Below are positions 10,401-19,640 of a DNA stretch of 64,000 nucleotides, one piece after another. The translations under genes were made by a program, and so were the position numbers. The notes beneath the pieces are model-generated. The model was not told where the DNA came from, did not search any database, and saw only the letters and a program-made list of their open reading frames with translations. The first letter of the stretch is position 1; every line of letters begins with the position of its first letter. This DNA comes from Zobellia uliginosa (GTDB lineage: Bacteria > Bacteroidota > Bacteroidia > Flavobacteriales > Flavobacteriaceae): NCBI RefSeq assembly GCF_018860745.1, contig NZ_JAHKPY010000002.1:750618-814617 (forward strand). Reading direction: 5' to 3'.

Positions 10401-11471
10401 GTTGAACTTTGTGAGTGTCTCATTGATGATTATAGCTAAAGAATAGGCTTCTTCACCACTGCTTACCCCAACACACCAGCATTTTATGGTCTCCTCCTTT
10501 TTCTTACTAGATACTATTTTGGGAATGATTTCATTGGTTAAGACCTCCCATACAAGCTGATCTCTAAAGAAACTGGTAACTCCTACTAAAAATTCTCTTA
10601 CTAGAACATGGGCTTCTTCAGGTTTTTTAAATATATAGCCCTTGTATTCCTGAAGCGTATCTAAACGATTAATTCCTATTCTTCTGGCAATCATCCGAAC
10701 CAAGGTAGGCCTCTTGTAATATTCAAAATCTAATTTGGTCTGACTATTTAAAAAGTTTAGGATTTTAATCAGTGTTTCTTCGTCACCAAGAATATTTTCT
10801 TCCAAAGACCCATAAACAGCAGGGTGGTGAATAAACCTCTTAAGTTCTTCTCCCATTTGTTCTGTGGGCAGAATATAATCTACTAAATTGGTGTTGATGG
10901 CATTTTGAGGCATACTATCAAACTCTGCTTGGTCTGGGCTCTGCACCATAACCATTCCGCCATATTCCTTAATATCCCTGGCGCCAGAGGTTCCGTCGCT
11001 TCCTGTTCCACTTAGAATAATAGCAACCGCCTTGTTGGTCATTTCCCTAGCCAATGATTTAAAAAATAAATCAATTGGTAAATTTAATGTTCTGGTTTTA
11101 GGTTTATCTTCTAGAATTAAATAACCGTCTTTTATGAAAATATTCTTTTTTGGGGTCAAAAGATATACTGTAGCTGGTTTTATCTTCGTCTTTTCCTTGA
11201 CTTCTACTATGGGCATGTCTGTATTCTTAGACAATAATTCGCCCATAAGACTCTTATAGTCCGGGCTTAGATGCTGTACGACAACAAAACTATGTTTGAA
11301 TTTTGAGGGTAAATGATCAAAGAAGGACTTTAAGGCTTCCAAGCCGCCGGCGCTTGCGCCAAGGCCTATTATTGAGAATCCGTTATTTTTTGATTTAGAT
11401 TGTTCAGAAGGCCTGTCTAAGGCTAGTGATTCACTCATTGAAACATATTTGGTCTTTTTAAAAGTAGTCAA
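7461..11471 (-). CDS. CheB-CheR-PAS hybrid sensor histidine kinase
   Basis: This 1336-residue cytoplasmic signalling protein starts with a CheB methylesterase domain: GLGASAGGLEAL with the catalytic Ser, VVVQHLSPDYKSL with the His, and LSGTGSDGTSGARDI with the Asp. A CheR methyltransferase domain follows at about 220-490. Next is a PAS domain, a coiled coil of repeated NEELQ/TNEEL units near residues 660-740, and three more PAS domains. The C-terminus is a histidine kinase with the phosphoacceptor in FAYVASHDLQEPLRT and an ATPase domain with DNGIGIDKKN and GTGIGLAHCKK. No transmembrane segment or chemoreceptor gene is visible. Paralogous receivers lie immediately downstream and 254 nt upstream. 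CheB/CheR activity is inferred from the intact motifs. Confidence 0.92.
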   Translation of the reverse strand: MTTFKKTKYVSMSESLALDRPSEQSKSKNNGFSIIGLGASAGGLEALKSFFDHLPSKFKHSFVVVQHLSPDYKSLMGELLSKNTDMPIVEVKEKTKIKPATVYLLTPKKNIFIKDGYLILEDKPKTRTLNLPIDLFFKSLAREMTNKAVAIILSGTGSDGTSGARDIKEYGGMVMVQSPDQAEFDSMPQNAINTNLVDYILPTEQMGEELKRFIHHPAVYGSLEENILGDEETLIKILNFLNSQTKLDFEYYKRPTLVRMIARRIGINRLDTLQEYKGYIFKKPEEAHVLVREFLVGVTSFFRDQLVWEVLTNEIIPKIVSSKKKEETIKCWCVGVSSGEEAYSLAIIINETLTKFNKKNVVKIFATDIEKHHLNDAAKGIYNESAIANISEERLRLNFTKNGDYYHVNENIRRMVIFSKHNVLKDPPFNKMDISMCRNMLIYLQPAAQNRALDVLHYSLNMNGILVLGSSESLGQQKNAFKELYRKQKIYSNIRPAKILGLQQYNSGKNQKNPYGLRNPSHERNARQHIVEALSDNLDLAAIVIDGNFNIVDAFGDLTNYISLPNKGFSMNLLKMVPESVATVLSYSLRKVGGTSQKLKHENLNFSTGKKPTIANMHVAAFQNPLNSNPSNYLVIIKPADIQVADAPRNERDDSPQNIRENELEAELKETRESLKNMIEEVETSNEELQATNEELLASNEELQSTNEELQSVNEELHTVNTELQEKLEELASLNSDLDNLFKSTDIGTIFLDNHLRIRKFTPSVAEHFNLMPSDINRPLEHFASTFHKSDYKNFIADIKKVVNDGVAQQNEVTDTKGHWFLQKIVPFRDGAGKIEGGTLSYVDINELKSAEQKLKNQLLAFEQTTDSFWDYNLIDGTYYVSRSIRHILGYEENEIEETTDFWDSQTHPDDLQASALIMEKHLASQGKFPYAVETRYKHKLGHYVTLLLRGKLVEWTPEGKPKRMLGTTTDVSMLKKMPKLEKELLDKNMVFEQILEITLAGFWDWNIQENTEYLSPTFKQMFGYEDQEMENTPEAWQKIIHPDDLPGVFSAFDAHVKSKGKVPYDNEVRYFHKNGDIVWVWCKGLVIEWADNGDPIRMVGSHINITDLKRLSQSNKELERFAYVASHDLQEPLRTIRDFVALFKEQYIKLLDSNANSYLDFIEEASARMGQLVKVILAYSKIGSDSEEELVDLNSLIEDVRKDLRLRIVSSNAKIIVHKLPKINGHQIELHSLFLNLIGNAIKFVSKTENPIVEIGTLPTESGHLVYVKDNGIGIDKKNQDNIFEVFKRLHNHEHYEGTGIGLAHCKKIVELHRGKIWVQSELGKGCTFLINLNL

Positions 11472-11725
11472 AACCTTACTTTTTTTAAAGTAAAACTTAT
11501 ATTTTTTTAAGCTTTTTTTAGTGAGACACTTAATTTAATTATTTAGATTAACTGAAACGCTTGAAAATCAGTGAATTGGAAGATAAACAAAGTGCAATTT
11601 TACCCGTAAGGGGGCAAAAAACGTTGTTTACCCTAACTTTTATAGAAGTAAGGGATTTATGACCGCGTAAAAGGCCATTCTTAGGAGATGTATTGAACCT
11701 TTTAAAAAAAGTTCTTGTAAAAAGA

Positions 11726-12121
11726 TTAAAGCGTAAGATTAAAATATTTATTCATGACTTGTTTTATTACAGGTTCATTTAAAGGTTTGAACAAAACTTC
11801 GTCAATTTGAGTATACTTATCTATTTTTTCTTTGTCCGAAGCCATTATAGAAGTAGTAAGTAAAATTACTCTAGTATTGATTTTTAGGGACATATCTAGT
11901 TTTTCATACATATCTAAAAACTCCCAAGCATCCATTGTGGGCATATTTATATCTACGAATATAAGCTCAGGAAAGGTTTTTAGACTTTGTAGGTATTCTA
12001 AAGCCGTTTCTCCTCTAGTATATGAAAGAACATTTTCTACACAGTTTACACGTTTTAAGTAGGTTTCATGAATGTAGTTTGTAGCGGTATCATCATCTAC
12101 AAGTACTATGGTATTTATCAT
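11726..12121 (-). CDS. Single-domain response regulator (CheY-like), paralogue
   Basis: This 131-residue receiver domain has the acidic residues in LVDDD, the phosphoacceptor Asp in LIFVDINMPTMDAWEF, LLTTS and the Lys in LFKPLN. It is collinear along its whole length with the receiver at 7056-7451, indicating a duplication around the large hybrid kinase. It has its own upstream region of about 270 nt and is separated from the kinase gene by 254 nt, so it may be expressed separately. A role as a second output of the same kinase is inferred from position only. Confidence 0.92.
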   Translation of the reverse strand: MINTIVLVDDDTATNYIHETYLKRVNCVENVLSYTRGETALEYLQSLKTFPELIFVDINMPTMDAWEFLDMYEKLDMSLKINTRVILLTTSIMASDKEKIDKYTQIDEVLFKPLNEPVIKQVMNKYFNLTL

Positions 12122-12398
12122 AATACGGGGATTATAGATTTAATTAAACGATTTTATGTTCATTACTCATGCTTCTTCAATCCAATTTTTTTTCATAATC
12201 ATTGGATTATTTTTTTGATTTTGGGAAAATTCTTCACGAATATGCAAAATTTTCAGCATATTATCAACTGTAAGACCTACAAAAAACAATTGTTTTGAGT
12301 CTTAACAGGCCTTTTAATTTCATTTTATTTTTGATTTTTAATCGGTTTCTACCCTAATTTTAGTAGTTCTCAATCATAATTTTTTAGAGTGTAAAACT

Positions 12399-13034
12399 TT
12401 AAATTAACTTTTTTTCAACAGCAACTTTAATTAGGGAAGCAGCATTTGAAACCTCTAACTTTTGCATCAGATTTCTTCTATGCGTTTCTACCGTAAGCGG
12501 ACTAATAAAAAGCTCTTCTGCAATGTTGTTTGTTGTTTTTCCTTCTGCTATTAGGGTGAGCACATGTTTTTCTCTGCGGGTAAGCTTGGGCAGGTCAGTG
12601 CTCTCTTGTGTTACGGAATCTGCTAGAATTTTTTGAACTTCACTACCAAAATAAAAATTACCTTGTTGTACTTGAGAAATGGCATTAACCAACTCATCTG
12701 CCGTAGCGTTTTTAAGTAAGTAGCCCTTTACGCCGTTCTTAATCATTTGGTTAATGATACTAGGCTCACTATAGGTGCTAAGGCCAATGATACCAACATT
12801 AGCTCTTATGTTCAGTATTTTAGTAACCATTTCAACACCATTAATGTCCGGTAGGTTTACATCCAACAGAATAACATCTGCCGTATCTTTTTCTAAATAA
12901 GAAAGGGTATCCGTTCCGTTTATAAAATGGGTTTTTACGGAGACTCTTTCATCATCACTTAATAATGTTTTAAGCCCCTCAATGACCATTGGGTGATCAT
13001 CAACTATTAAAATGTCTATGGGTTTACGCTGCAT
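12399..13034 (-). CDS. NarL/LuxR-type response regulator
   Basis: This 211-residue transcription factor has a receiver domain at about residues 1-120, with the phosphoacceptor in VILLDVNLPDINGVE and the conserved Lys in GYLLKNAT. A LuxR-type helix-turn-helix lies at about 147-205 (LTRREKHVLTLIAEGKTTNNI and SPLTVETHRRNLM). It overlaps the end of the TPR sensor kinase gene by 11 nt, giving a classic coupled two-component pair. Its DNA targets are not known. The repeated palindrome near 15106 and 21717 is a reasonable candidate because NarL-type proteins bind inverted repeats and one copy lies directly upstream of this operon. Confidence 0.95.
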   Translation of the reverse strand: MQRKPIDILIVDDHPMVIEGLKTLLSDDERVSVKTHFINGTDTLSYLEKDTADVILLDVNLPDINGVEMVTKILNIRANVGIIGLSTYSEPSIINQMIKNGVKGYLLKNATADELVNAISQVQQGNFYFGSEVQKILADSVTQESTDLPKLTRREKHVLTLIAEGKTTNNIAEELFISPLTVETHRRNLMQKLEVSNAASLIKVAVEKKLI

Positions 13035-15027
13035 CTACATTGATTTGAACATTAACAGTAGTTCCTTCATTTTCTTCTGAGTGAAATTCTAAATCGCCTT
13101 TTAAATAGGCAACCCTAGTTTTAAGGTTAGAAAGCCCCATACCGCCTTCTTTATCGGCAGTATTACCTTTGCTAAAACCAACCCCATTATCTTCTACGGT
13201 AATATCTACTTTATTGCCATCTCTCATATACTGCACCAAAACATCTGAAGCTTTGGCATGTTTTATGGCGTTATTAATCAATTCTTGTATGACACGGTAC
13301 ATGGTAACCTGTTGATTTAAGCTGATGCCTTTTTCAGTACCGTAAAATTGTAAGGTTACTTTGGTGCCACTCCCGGTCATGCTACTGCAATAATCTTTGA
13401 GTGCCGCTTGAAGTCCGAATTTCACTAAAGTTTCCGGCATCATATTTCGGGCAATGGAGCGCAACTCGGTTAGGGAGTCGTCAAGGTCTTTCATCACCTT
13501 TTTTAGTTGGGTCTTAGGGTATTCCTTTGGCTCGTCCTTATCTAGTTTGGACAAATTCATGCTAATACCAGATAATCGCCCACCCAGGCCATCGTGAAGG
13601 TCTATTGCCAATCTTTTCCGTTCTTTTTCCTGACCTTCTATCATGGCGGAAAACACTTCGTTTTCTTGCTTTTGTTTTAAAAGAGAAACTTCTTTTTCTT
13701 GTTCCCGTTCTTTTTTTCGTGCTCTTCTAAGCTTAGCGTTGTACGCGTAGAAACCGATAAAAAGCAGTAGGGCGAGTAGACTGGCCACGGCTCCCAAAAG
13801 ATAGTTTTGTGACTTCTTGACCTGAAGCGCTAAAGCTGCCTCACTTTTTTCATTTTTAAGCGCTAAAATTTCTTTTTCTTTGGTTGCAGTTTTGTATTGT
13901 ATTTCAAGCTGCTGCATTTCGTTGCCCAATTCTCCAACTCTGGCACTATCTAGTGCAGCCACGTAGTCTTTTAAGTAGTTGTACGCCGACTTGTAATTGG
14001 TAAGTTTGGCATCGAATTTTGCTAGGGAATAGTAAGAGCCTAACTTATCATTAAAAGAATGCTCATCGTCACTAAAGTTAATATACTTTAATGTGTACTC
14101 TTTGGCTTTTTTAAAATTACCCATTCCACTATAAGCTTCGGCATACCTTTGGTATATTAGTTTTATATAGAAACTAGATGACTGTTCCTTGTAATATGTA
14201 TAGGCTTTGTCTAATGCAACAAGCGCTTTATTATACTCGCCAATTTTGGCATGATAAAGGCCAAGTTCCATTTGATAAGGGCCTTCGTAGAAAGAATTAG
14301 GGATTAGGTCTAGATTTACTTTTGCAATATCCAATACAGATTTCATACGTTTTAATGAGTCCATACTTGATAAAGCGGAAGAAAATGATAAGCTGTGATA
14401 TAACATATCTTCTGGAGTGCCAACTTCTTCATATTGTTTTTGACTTATTAAAAACATTTCATAAGCCCTCTTATATAGCATTAAATTACTGTATTTGATT
14501 CCTAAGCTGGTGTTGGCATTGGCTACGAACATTTTATCGCCCATTTCCTGTGCGTAGGGTATGGTTTCTGCAATTTGTTTTATTTCCTTTTCTACATTGC
14601 CCTCGTAACCATAGGCTACACCTATATTATATTTGCCGCGCAACCATATTTTCATATTACGGGAAGATGAATCTTTTGCAACCAATTTATCGGCAAACTT
14701 ATTACCTATTGTAAAATACTTCTTTGCATTATCCACATCAAAATAATCAAGATAACAACCTGCTAAGTTAATATTAGCATCGGCCATACCCCTTAGGTAG
14801 TTGATTCTTTTGGCCAACGCAATGGCGGCAAACCCTTTTTCAAAGGCTTTTAAGGAGTCTACGCCACCGTAGGAGCGTGCCAACTCGCTAAGAATGTTCA
14901 CCCTAGTGGTATCTTGCCCCGCTGATTTCAAAGCATTTTCTAAACTATCTATGCGCGCTTCACGCCCTGTTTGGGCAGAAATAGTGAGGGATAGTAAAAG
15001 AATAAAAACAAATACTAGAGAACGCAT
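13024..15027 (-). CDS. TPR-containing sensor histidine kinase (HisKA_3 type)
   Basis: The 667-residue protein begins with a signal peptide (cleavage near SAQ, residues 17-19). A periplasmic stretch of tetratricopeptide-like helices covers about 30-350. A coiled coil precedes one membrane helix at about 405-425 (LLGAVASLLALLLFIGFYAY). The cytoplasmic part has a HisKA_3 phosphoacceptor in RLAIDLHDGLGGRLS near residue 477 and an ATPase domain with VEDNGVGFSKG and GMGLSNLKTRV. This NarX/DesK-like layout is usual in Bacteroidota. It is co-transcribed with the overlapping LuxR-type regulator. The stimulus cannot be deduced. Confidence 0.93.
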   Translation of the reverse strand: MRSLVFVFILLLSLTISAQTGREARIDSLENALKSAGQDTTRVNILSELARSYGGVDSLKAFEKGFAAIALAKRINYLRGMADANINLAGCYLDYFDVDNAKKYFTIGNKFADKLVAKDSSSRNMKIWLRGKYNIGVAYGYEGNVEKEIKQIAETIPYAQEMGDKMFVANANTSLGIKYSNLMLYKRAYEMFLISQKQYEEVGTPEDMLYHSLSFSSALSSMDSLKRMKSVLDIAKVNLDLIPNSFYEGPYQMELGLYHAKIGEYNKALVALDKAYTYYKEQSSSFYIKLIYQRYAEAYSGMGNFKKAKEYTLKYINFSDDEHSFNDKLGSYYSLAKFDAKLTNYKSAYNYLKDYVAALDSARVGELGNEMQQLEIQYKTATKEKEILALKNEKSEAALALQVKKSQNYLLGAVASLLALLLFIGFYAYNAKLRRARKKEREQEKEVSLLKQKQENEVFSAMIEGQEKERKRLAIDLHDGLGGRLSGISMNLSKLDKDEPKEYPKTQLKKVMKDLDDSLTELRSIARNMMPETLVKFGLQAALKDYCSSMTGSGTKVTLQFYGTEKGISLNQQVTMYRVIQELINNAIKHAKASDVLVQYMRDGNKVDITVEDNGVGFSKGNTADKEGGMGLSNLKTRVAYLKGDLEFHSEENEGTTVNVQINVDAA

Positions 15028-15105
15028 TTTGGTATGGTAGTTTTTTGATTGTTTACCGCCAAGATACTACAACTATACGGCACTATAAACACCCTGTAAT
15101 CAATA

Positions 15106-15180
15106 TACTGGAAAACCAGTAGAAAAAAATACAAACAACGTGGTATTTCAGAAACAAGCATTTCAAAATACCTTGCCATC
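15106..15180. promoter_or_regulatory. Duplicated operator-promoter element, copy 1
   Basis: The element starts with the hairpin-type palindrome TACTGG-AAAA-CCAGTA (15106-15121). A second inverted pair, AAATAC-N10-GTATTT, follows, and then a Bacteroidota-type promoter with TTTC at 15146-15149, a 19-nt spacer and TACCTTGC at 15169-15176. A nearly identical arrangement with the same spacing occurs at 21717-21795. This copy lies between the divergent sensor kinase gene and the lipoprotein gene at 15273, and the promoter points toward the latter. Confidence 0.75.
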
Positions 15181-15272
15181 AGCAAATTACAAGAAGTATC
15201 CTATAACCGTCAAGCTACTTAATTATAACAGTATTACCGAAAAAACTACTAAAAATAAATACATACTTAAAG

Positions 15273-15695
15273 ATGAAACGAACACTCTTGTTTTATGGTC
15301 TACTTTTCTTAACGCTGTTGAATTGTAAGTCTCAACACTACACTTTTGACGAATTGCCCAGTAAGCAACTGGTTTTTGGGTACGGAGGCGGTATGGCTGG
15401 AACGGTAGATAGGTATATACTTCTAGAGAACGGACAGTTATTCCATACGAATTCGCTAACCCAACAAACAGAGGAGTTAGCCCCGCTATCAAAAAAAGAA
15501 GTGACTGCATGTTTTTTAAAGTTTGAAGAATTAGCACTGTCCGAAGCCAATTTTAACCACCCTGGCAGTCGCTATTATTTCTTGGAAGAAGTAAATCAAA
15601 ATATTAAACACAAGGTCGTGTGGGGATCCAGTGACCATAAACCTGATAAGGCCTATTTGGAATTTTATAATGAGATGAAAAACCACATTAAATAA
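15273..15695 (+). CDS. Small lipoprotein of unknown function
   Basis: This 140-residue protein starts with a lipoprotein signal whose lipobox LLNC places the lipidated Cys at residue 18. The mature part contains a Gly-rich FGYGGGMAG segment and an aromatic GSRYYFLEEV segment. I do not recognise the family. It is the first gene after the operator-promoter at 15106-15180 and precedes the metalloprotease gene by only 6 nt, so it is probably co-expressed with that protease. An inhibitor or chaperone role is possible by position, but no motif supports it. Confidence 0.8.
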   Translation: MKRTLLFYGLLFLTLLNCKSQHYTFDELPSKQLVFGYGGGMAGTVDRYILLENGQLFHTNSLTQQTEELAPLSKKEVTACFLKFEELALSEANFNHPGSRYYFLEEVNQNIKHKVVWGSSDHKPDKAYLEFYNEMKNHIK

Positions 15696-15701
15696 CCAGC
15701 T

Positions 15702-18700
15702 ATGAGAAGCACACTATATATAACCACCATTATTTTCACCTTTTTTATGGCGGTGACAGTTACCGCACAAGATACTTTTGATGATAAAAGACATCAGAAA
15801 GGAACCGCTGCTAAGAAACGAACGGTAAAGAAAATAAACATACCTAAAATGGCTAAGGCCAAAAAGAGGTCTAGCATAACAGGACGAACTAATTTTCAAA
15901 TGTCCTCGGTTTTTAACGTGGGTTCAGGTAATCATAAATATAAACATATGGTTACTGGCAAATCTGAAAACGGAACGCCTCTATTTATTAAGAGCAAGGC
16001 AAATAAAGATGTAGCCTCTGTCGTAGCTAAGCAATCATCTGAGGATGTGGTAAAAGGCTATTTGGCAGATGTAAAGGACCTTATTAAAATTAAGGACCCT
16101 GAAACTGAGTTTGCTGAGATATCTAATAAAATCGATGTTTTAGGGCAGAGGCATATTAAAATGCAACAGGTTTTTCAAGGCATAAAAGTATATGGGAGTG
16201 AGGTAATTCTACATTTAGATAAAAGCAATAAAGTAAATGCGCTAAACGGAAGAAATAAACCTACGCCTAAAATAGAAAGCACCACTCCAAAGCTAACGGT
16301 ACAAGACGCATTACAAGTTGTAGAAAGAGATTTAGGTGTATCACTTTCTGAAGGACCTGTATATAATATTATGCCAATATTGGATTCAAAATACGAAGAA
16401 GAACTATTGATTTTTCCATTTGAAGGCGAGAATATTCTAACTAGACATTTAACGGTATACCCGAATATAAAAGATAGGTGGGAGTATTTTGTTGATGCAC
16501 AATCCGGCCGCATTCTAGAAAAGCGTTACCATACCTGTAGTTTTTACCATAAGTACGAGGATGAAAAAACAAACCATAACCATGCTGCATTGGTAGCACC
16601 ACCAACAACCGGTTCGGGAACTGATTTAAACGGGGTAAACAGACAGTTGAAAACACATGGTGAAGATGGTGTAAACTACATGATCAACACTTCTGAATCT
16701 ATGTTCAATGCTAGTCAATCAAAACTGCCAGATAATCCTGTTGGGGCCATAGTGACACTTGATTTGAAAAATAAACCACCGGGAGAAGGAGCAAAACTTT
16801 ATCATGTAACAACTACAGGAAGCACTTGGAATGACCCTATAGCGGTATCTGCGCATTATAATTCTGAGGTGGCCTATAATTTTTTTAAAAATACGTTTAA
16901 CAGAAATTCTATTAATGGACAAGGAGGTACGATAATTTCGGTAATAAATGTATCTGATGAAAATGAAGAAGGATTTGACAATGCCTTTTGGAACGGAAAA
17001 GCCATGTTTTATGGCAATGGTAAAAATGCGTTTAGCCCTTTTGCAGGAGCCTTGGATGTTGGTGGTCATGAAATGTCTCACGGTGTCATTGAGGCTACCG
17101 CAAACCTAATGTATAAGGATCAGTCAGGCGCGATCAATGAATCTTTTGCAGATATTTTCGGCGCTATGATTGACAGAGAAGATTGGTTGATAGGCGAAGA
17201 TGTAGTCAATACTCAGTATTTTGCTTCTGGAGCCATGCGGGATATGCAAGACCCCAATAATGGGGTCAATCAAGGAGAAAGAGGATGGCAGCCTAAAGAT
17301 ATGACGGAGTTCTATTCCGGGTCGGAAGATAACGGAGGGGTCCACAGAAATAGTGGCATCGTAAACAGAGCCTATTATTTAATCGCTACTGATATAGGAA
17401 AAGAGAAAGCGGAACAGATTTATTACCGAGCTCTAGAGACCTATTTGACAGTATCCTCTCAATTTGTAGATTTAAGAATTGCTATCATTCAATCCGCTAC
17501 TGACCTGCATGGCGAGAATTCACAAGAGGTTGAAGCCGCAAAAACGGCATTTGATACGGTAGGTATTACTGAGGGTGAAGCTACGGAAACAGATAATGAC
17601 ATACCAACGGTTGATGGTGATGAGTTTATTTTAAGTTTGGATATTAGAGATACCGATCCTTATACTTTGTACGCTTCCGATACTGAGGTTACTACGTATT
17701 ATCAATTAACAACCACTGGAATTTTTAGAAAACCTAATGTTGCGGACGATGGTAGTTTTGCCATCTATGTTACGGACGAGAATAAAGTCAATATGCTGTC
17801 TTTGGACTTGAATGCTCCACAGGAAGAAGTGGTTTCTGATGAATCGCTTTGGGGTGGGGTAGCACTCTCAAAAGATGGCACCAAACTAGCTATGATCTTT
17901 AATGACCAGTCTAATGTTATTTACATATCGGATTTGGTAAGTGGTGAATTCAAAGAGTTTGAATTGTACAACCCTACTTCTGCAGATGGCATAACCACGG
18001 GAGAGGTATTATATCCTGATGCCCTAGAGTGGGATTACTCAGGCGAGTATTTGATATATGACGCTTTAAACCGATTAAATAACGCGAACGGTGAAGATAT
18101 AGAGTATTGGGATGTTGGTGCGCTGCATGTATGGGATAATAGCTCTAAAACATTTGGTAGTGGAGCTATTCAAAAAATATTCTCCAACTTACCGGAAGGT
18201 GTAAATATCGGAAACCCTTCTTTTTCTAAGACTTCAGGTAACATTCTGGCTTTTGATTATTTTGATACTCTTGAAAATTCGTATAAGGTAATTACGGCAA
18301 ATATTGAAACGGGAGCATCGGAAGTCGTATATGAAAACAACAAATTGGGCTTTCCCAATTATTCTAAAAACGATGATAAAATCATATTTGACACCTATAA
18401 CGGAAGCGATGAAGATATCATGTCTATTGACATGGCAGCGGATAAAATAACACCTGCCGGTAATGTAGTAGAATTGATTCCCAATGGTAAATGGGGCGTT
18501 TGGTATACCGTTGGCTCAAGAAGCACGCTAAGTAATGAAAAGGAAATAACGGATTTTAGATTTAATGTAACTGCGCCATCAGCAGTTGGGGCTATCAACG
18601 GAAATAACATTACCATAGAACTACCGGATAATATCAACCCCGCAAATTTAGTAGCCACATTTGCCCATTCCGGTAGGGCAACGGTTTCCGTTGCGGGAGT

Positions 18701-19640
18701 CACTCAACAGAGCGGGGTTACTATAAATGATTTTACTAATCCTGTTATTTATACGGTGACTGCAGAAGATGGGTCTACTAAAGATTTTACGGTAAGTCTT
18801 GGCAATAGTACCCATACTGATCCTAATGATAGTGATGGCGATGGGGTCTTAAATGCAAATGATGATTGCCCCAACACGCCATTTGGAGCAACTGTAGATG
18901 TTACGGGTTGTGAAATATTCTCGCTACCAAGCAATAATTTCACGGTTTCTTCTAAAGGAGAATCATGTGTAGGAAGTAATAACGGAAATATCAATATTAA
19001 TGCAAACGCTGACTATAACTATATAGCAACATTGACCGGTAACGGAGTGAGTAAAAACAACAATTTCACAAGCTCTGTTTCTTTTTCAGATTTGGAGAGT
19101 GGCACCTATAAAGTTTGTATTACGGTTAATGGGCAGTCTGGTTATAAGAACTGTTATGATATTAGTATAGCTGCACCGGAAGCACTTTCGGTAACTTCAA
19201 AAGTGAACTTAAGTGCAAAATCGGTGACCCTAAATTTAGCCGGTGCCGATGAATATACGATTTCACTTAACGAAGAAACTATAGTAACTGCAGAGTCTGA
19301 GATAACGCTGCCAGTCTATGCGGCAAAAGCAAAACTTTCGGTAGCCACAGATAAGAATTGCCAAGGAGTTCATGAGGAAATCCTAGATTTTAAAGAGCAA
19401 ATAATTATCTACCCTAACCCTGTGAAAGATGGAAAAATTTCCGTTGCGTTGGGTAAAACGTCTGAAGAACCCGTACCCATTCAATTAAACACTTTTGATG
19501 GTAAAATGGTATTACAAGAAGTAATAGAACCCAATACTAGTACTATAAAGATTGATGCAAACAGACTAACGGCAGGAGTTTATGTATTGTCGGTTCAAAT
19601 AAACGGAGATACAAGAACATTTAAAATTATAAAACAATGA
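15702..19640 (+). CDS. Secreted M4 (thermolysin-like) metalloprotease with T9SS sorting domain
   Basis: The 1312-residue protein has a signal peptide ending near residue 22 and a propeptide region at about 60-270. The M4 catalytic domain has zinc ligands in GGHEMSHGVIE (first His near residue 456) and GAINESFADIFG, where the Glu is the third ligand. Downstream are a TolB/WD40-like propeller (about 640-960), a DUF5018-like beta domain, a Ca-binding DSDGDG...DDCP thrombospondin type 3 stretch and a module with KVCITVNGQSGYKNC. The C-terminus is a T9SS type A domain beginning YPNPV. It should be secreted to the surface or medium by T9SS. Its stop overlaps the next lipoprotein gene by 4 nt. The non-catalytic tail is longer than the protease itself. 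Confidence 0.93.
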   Translation: MRSTLYITTIIFTFFMAVTVTAQDTFDDKRHQKGTAAKKRTVKKINIPKMAKAKKRSSITGRTNFQMSSVFNVGSGNHKYKHMVTGKSENGTPLFIKSKANKDVASVVAKQSSEDVVKGYLADVKDLIKIKDPETEFAEISNKIDVLGQRHIKMQQVFQGIKVYGSEVILHLDKSNKVNALNGRNKPTPKIESTTPKLTVQDALQVVERDLGVSLSEGPVYNIMPILDSKYEEELLIFPFEGENILTRHLTVYPNIKDRWEYFVDAQSGRILEKRYHTCSFYHKYEDEKTNHNHAALVAPPTTGSGTDLNGVNRQLKTHGEDGVNYMINTSESMFNASQSKLPDNPVGAIVTLDLKNKPPGEGAKLYHVTTTGSTWNDPIAVSAHYNSEVAYNFFKNTFNRNSINGQGGTIISVINVSDENEEGFDNAFWNGKAMFYGNGKNAFSPFAGALDVGGHEMSHGVIEATANLMYKDQSGAINESFADIFGAMIDREDWLIGEDVVNTQYFASGAMRDMQDPNNGVNQGERGWQPKDMTEFYSGSEDNGGVHRNSGIVNRAYYLIATDIGKEKAEQIYYRALETYLTVSSQFVDLRIAIIQSATDLHGENSQEVEAAKTAFDTVGITEGEATETDNDIPTVDGDEFILSLDIRDTDPYTLYASDTEVTTYYQLTTTGIFRKPNVADDGSFAIYVTDENKVNMLSLDLNAPQEEVVSDESLWGGVALSKDGTKLAMIFNDQSNVIYISDLVSGEFKEFELYNPTSADGITTGEVLYPDALEWDYSGEYLIYDALNRLNNANGEDIEYWDVGALHVWDNSSKTFGSGAIQKIFSNLPEGVNIGNPSFSKTSGNILAFDYFDTLENSYKVITANIETGASEVVYENNKLGFPNYSKNDDKIIFDTYNGSDEDIMSIDMAADKITPAGNVVELIPNGKWGVWYTVGSRSTLSNEKEITDFRFNVTAPSAVGAINGNNITIELPDNINPANLVATFAHSGRATVSVAGVTQQSGVTINDFTNPVIYTVTAEDGSTKDFTVSLGNSTHTDPNDSDGDGVLNANDDCPNTPFGATVDVTGCEIFSLPSNNFTVSSKGESCVGSNNGNININANADYNYIATLTGNGVSKNNNFTSSVSFSDLESGTYKVCITVNGQSGYKNCYDISIAAPEALSVTSKVNLSAKSVTLNLAGADEYTISLNEETIVTAESEITLPVYAAKAKLSVATDKNCQGVHEEILDFKEQIIIYPNPVKDGKISVALGKTSEEPVPIQLNTFDGKMVLQEVIEPNTSTIKIDANRLTAGVYVLSVQINGDTRTFKIIKQ

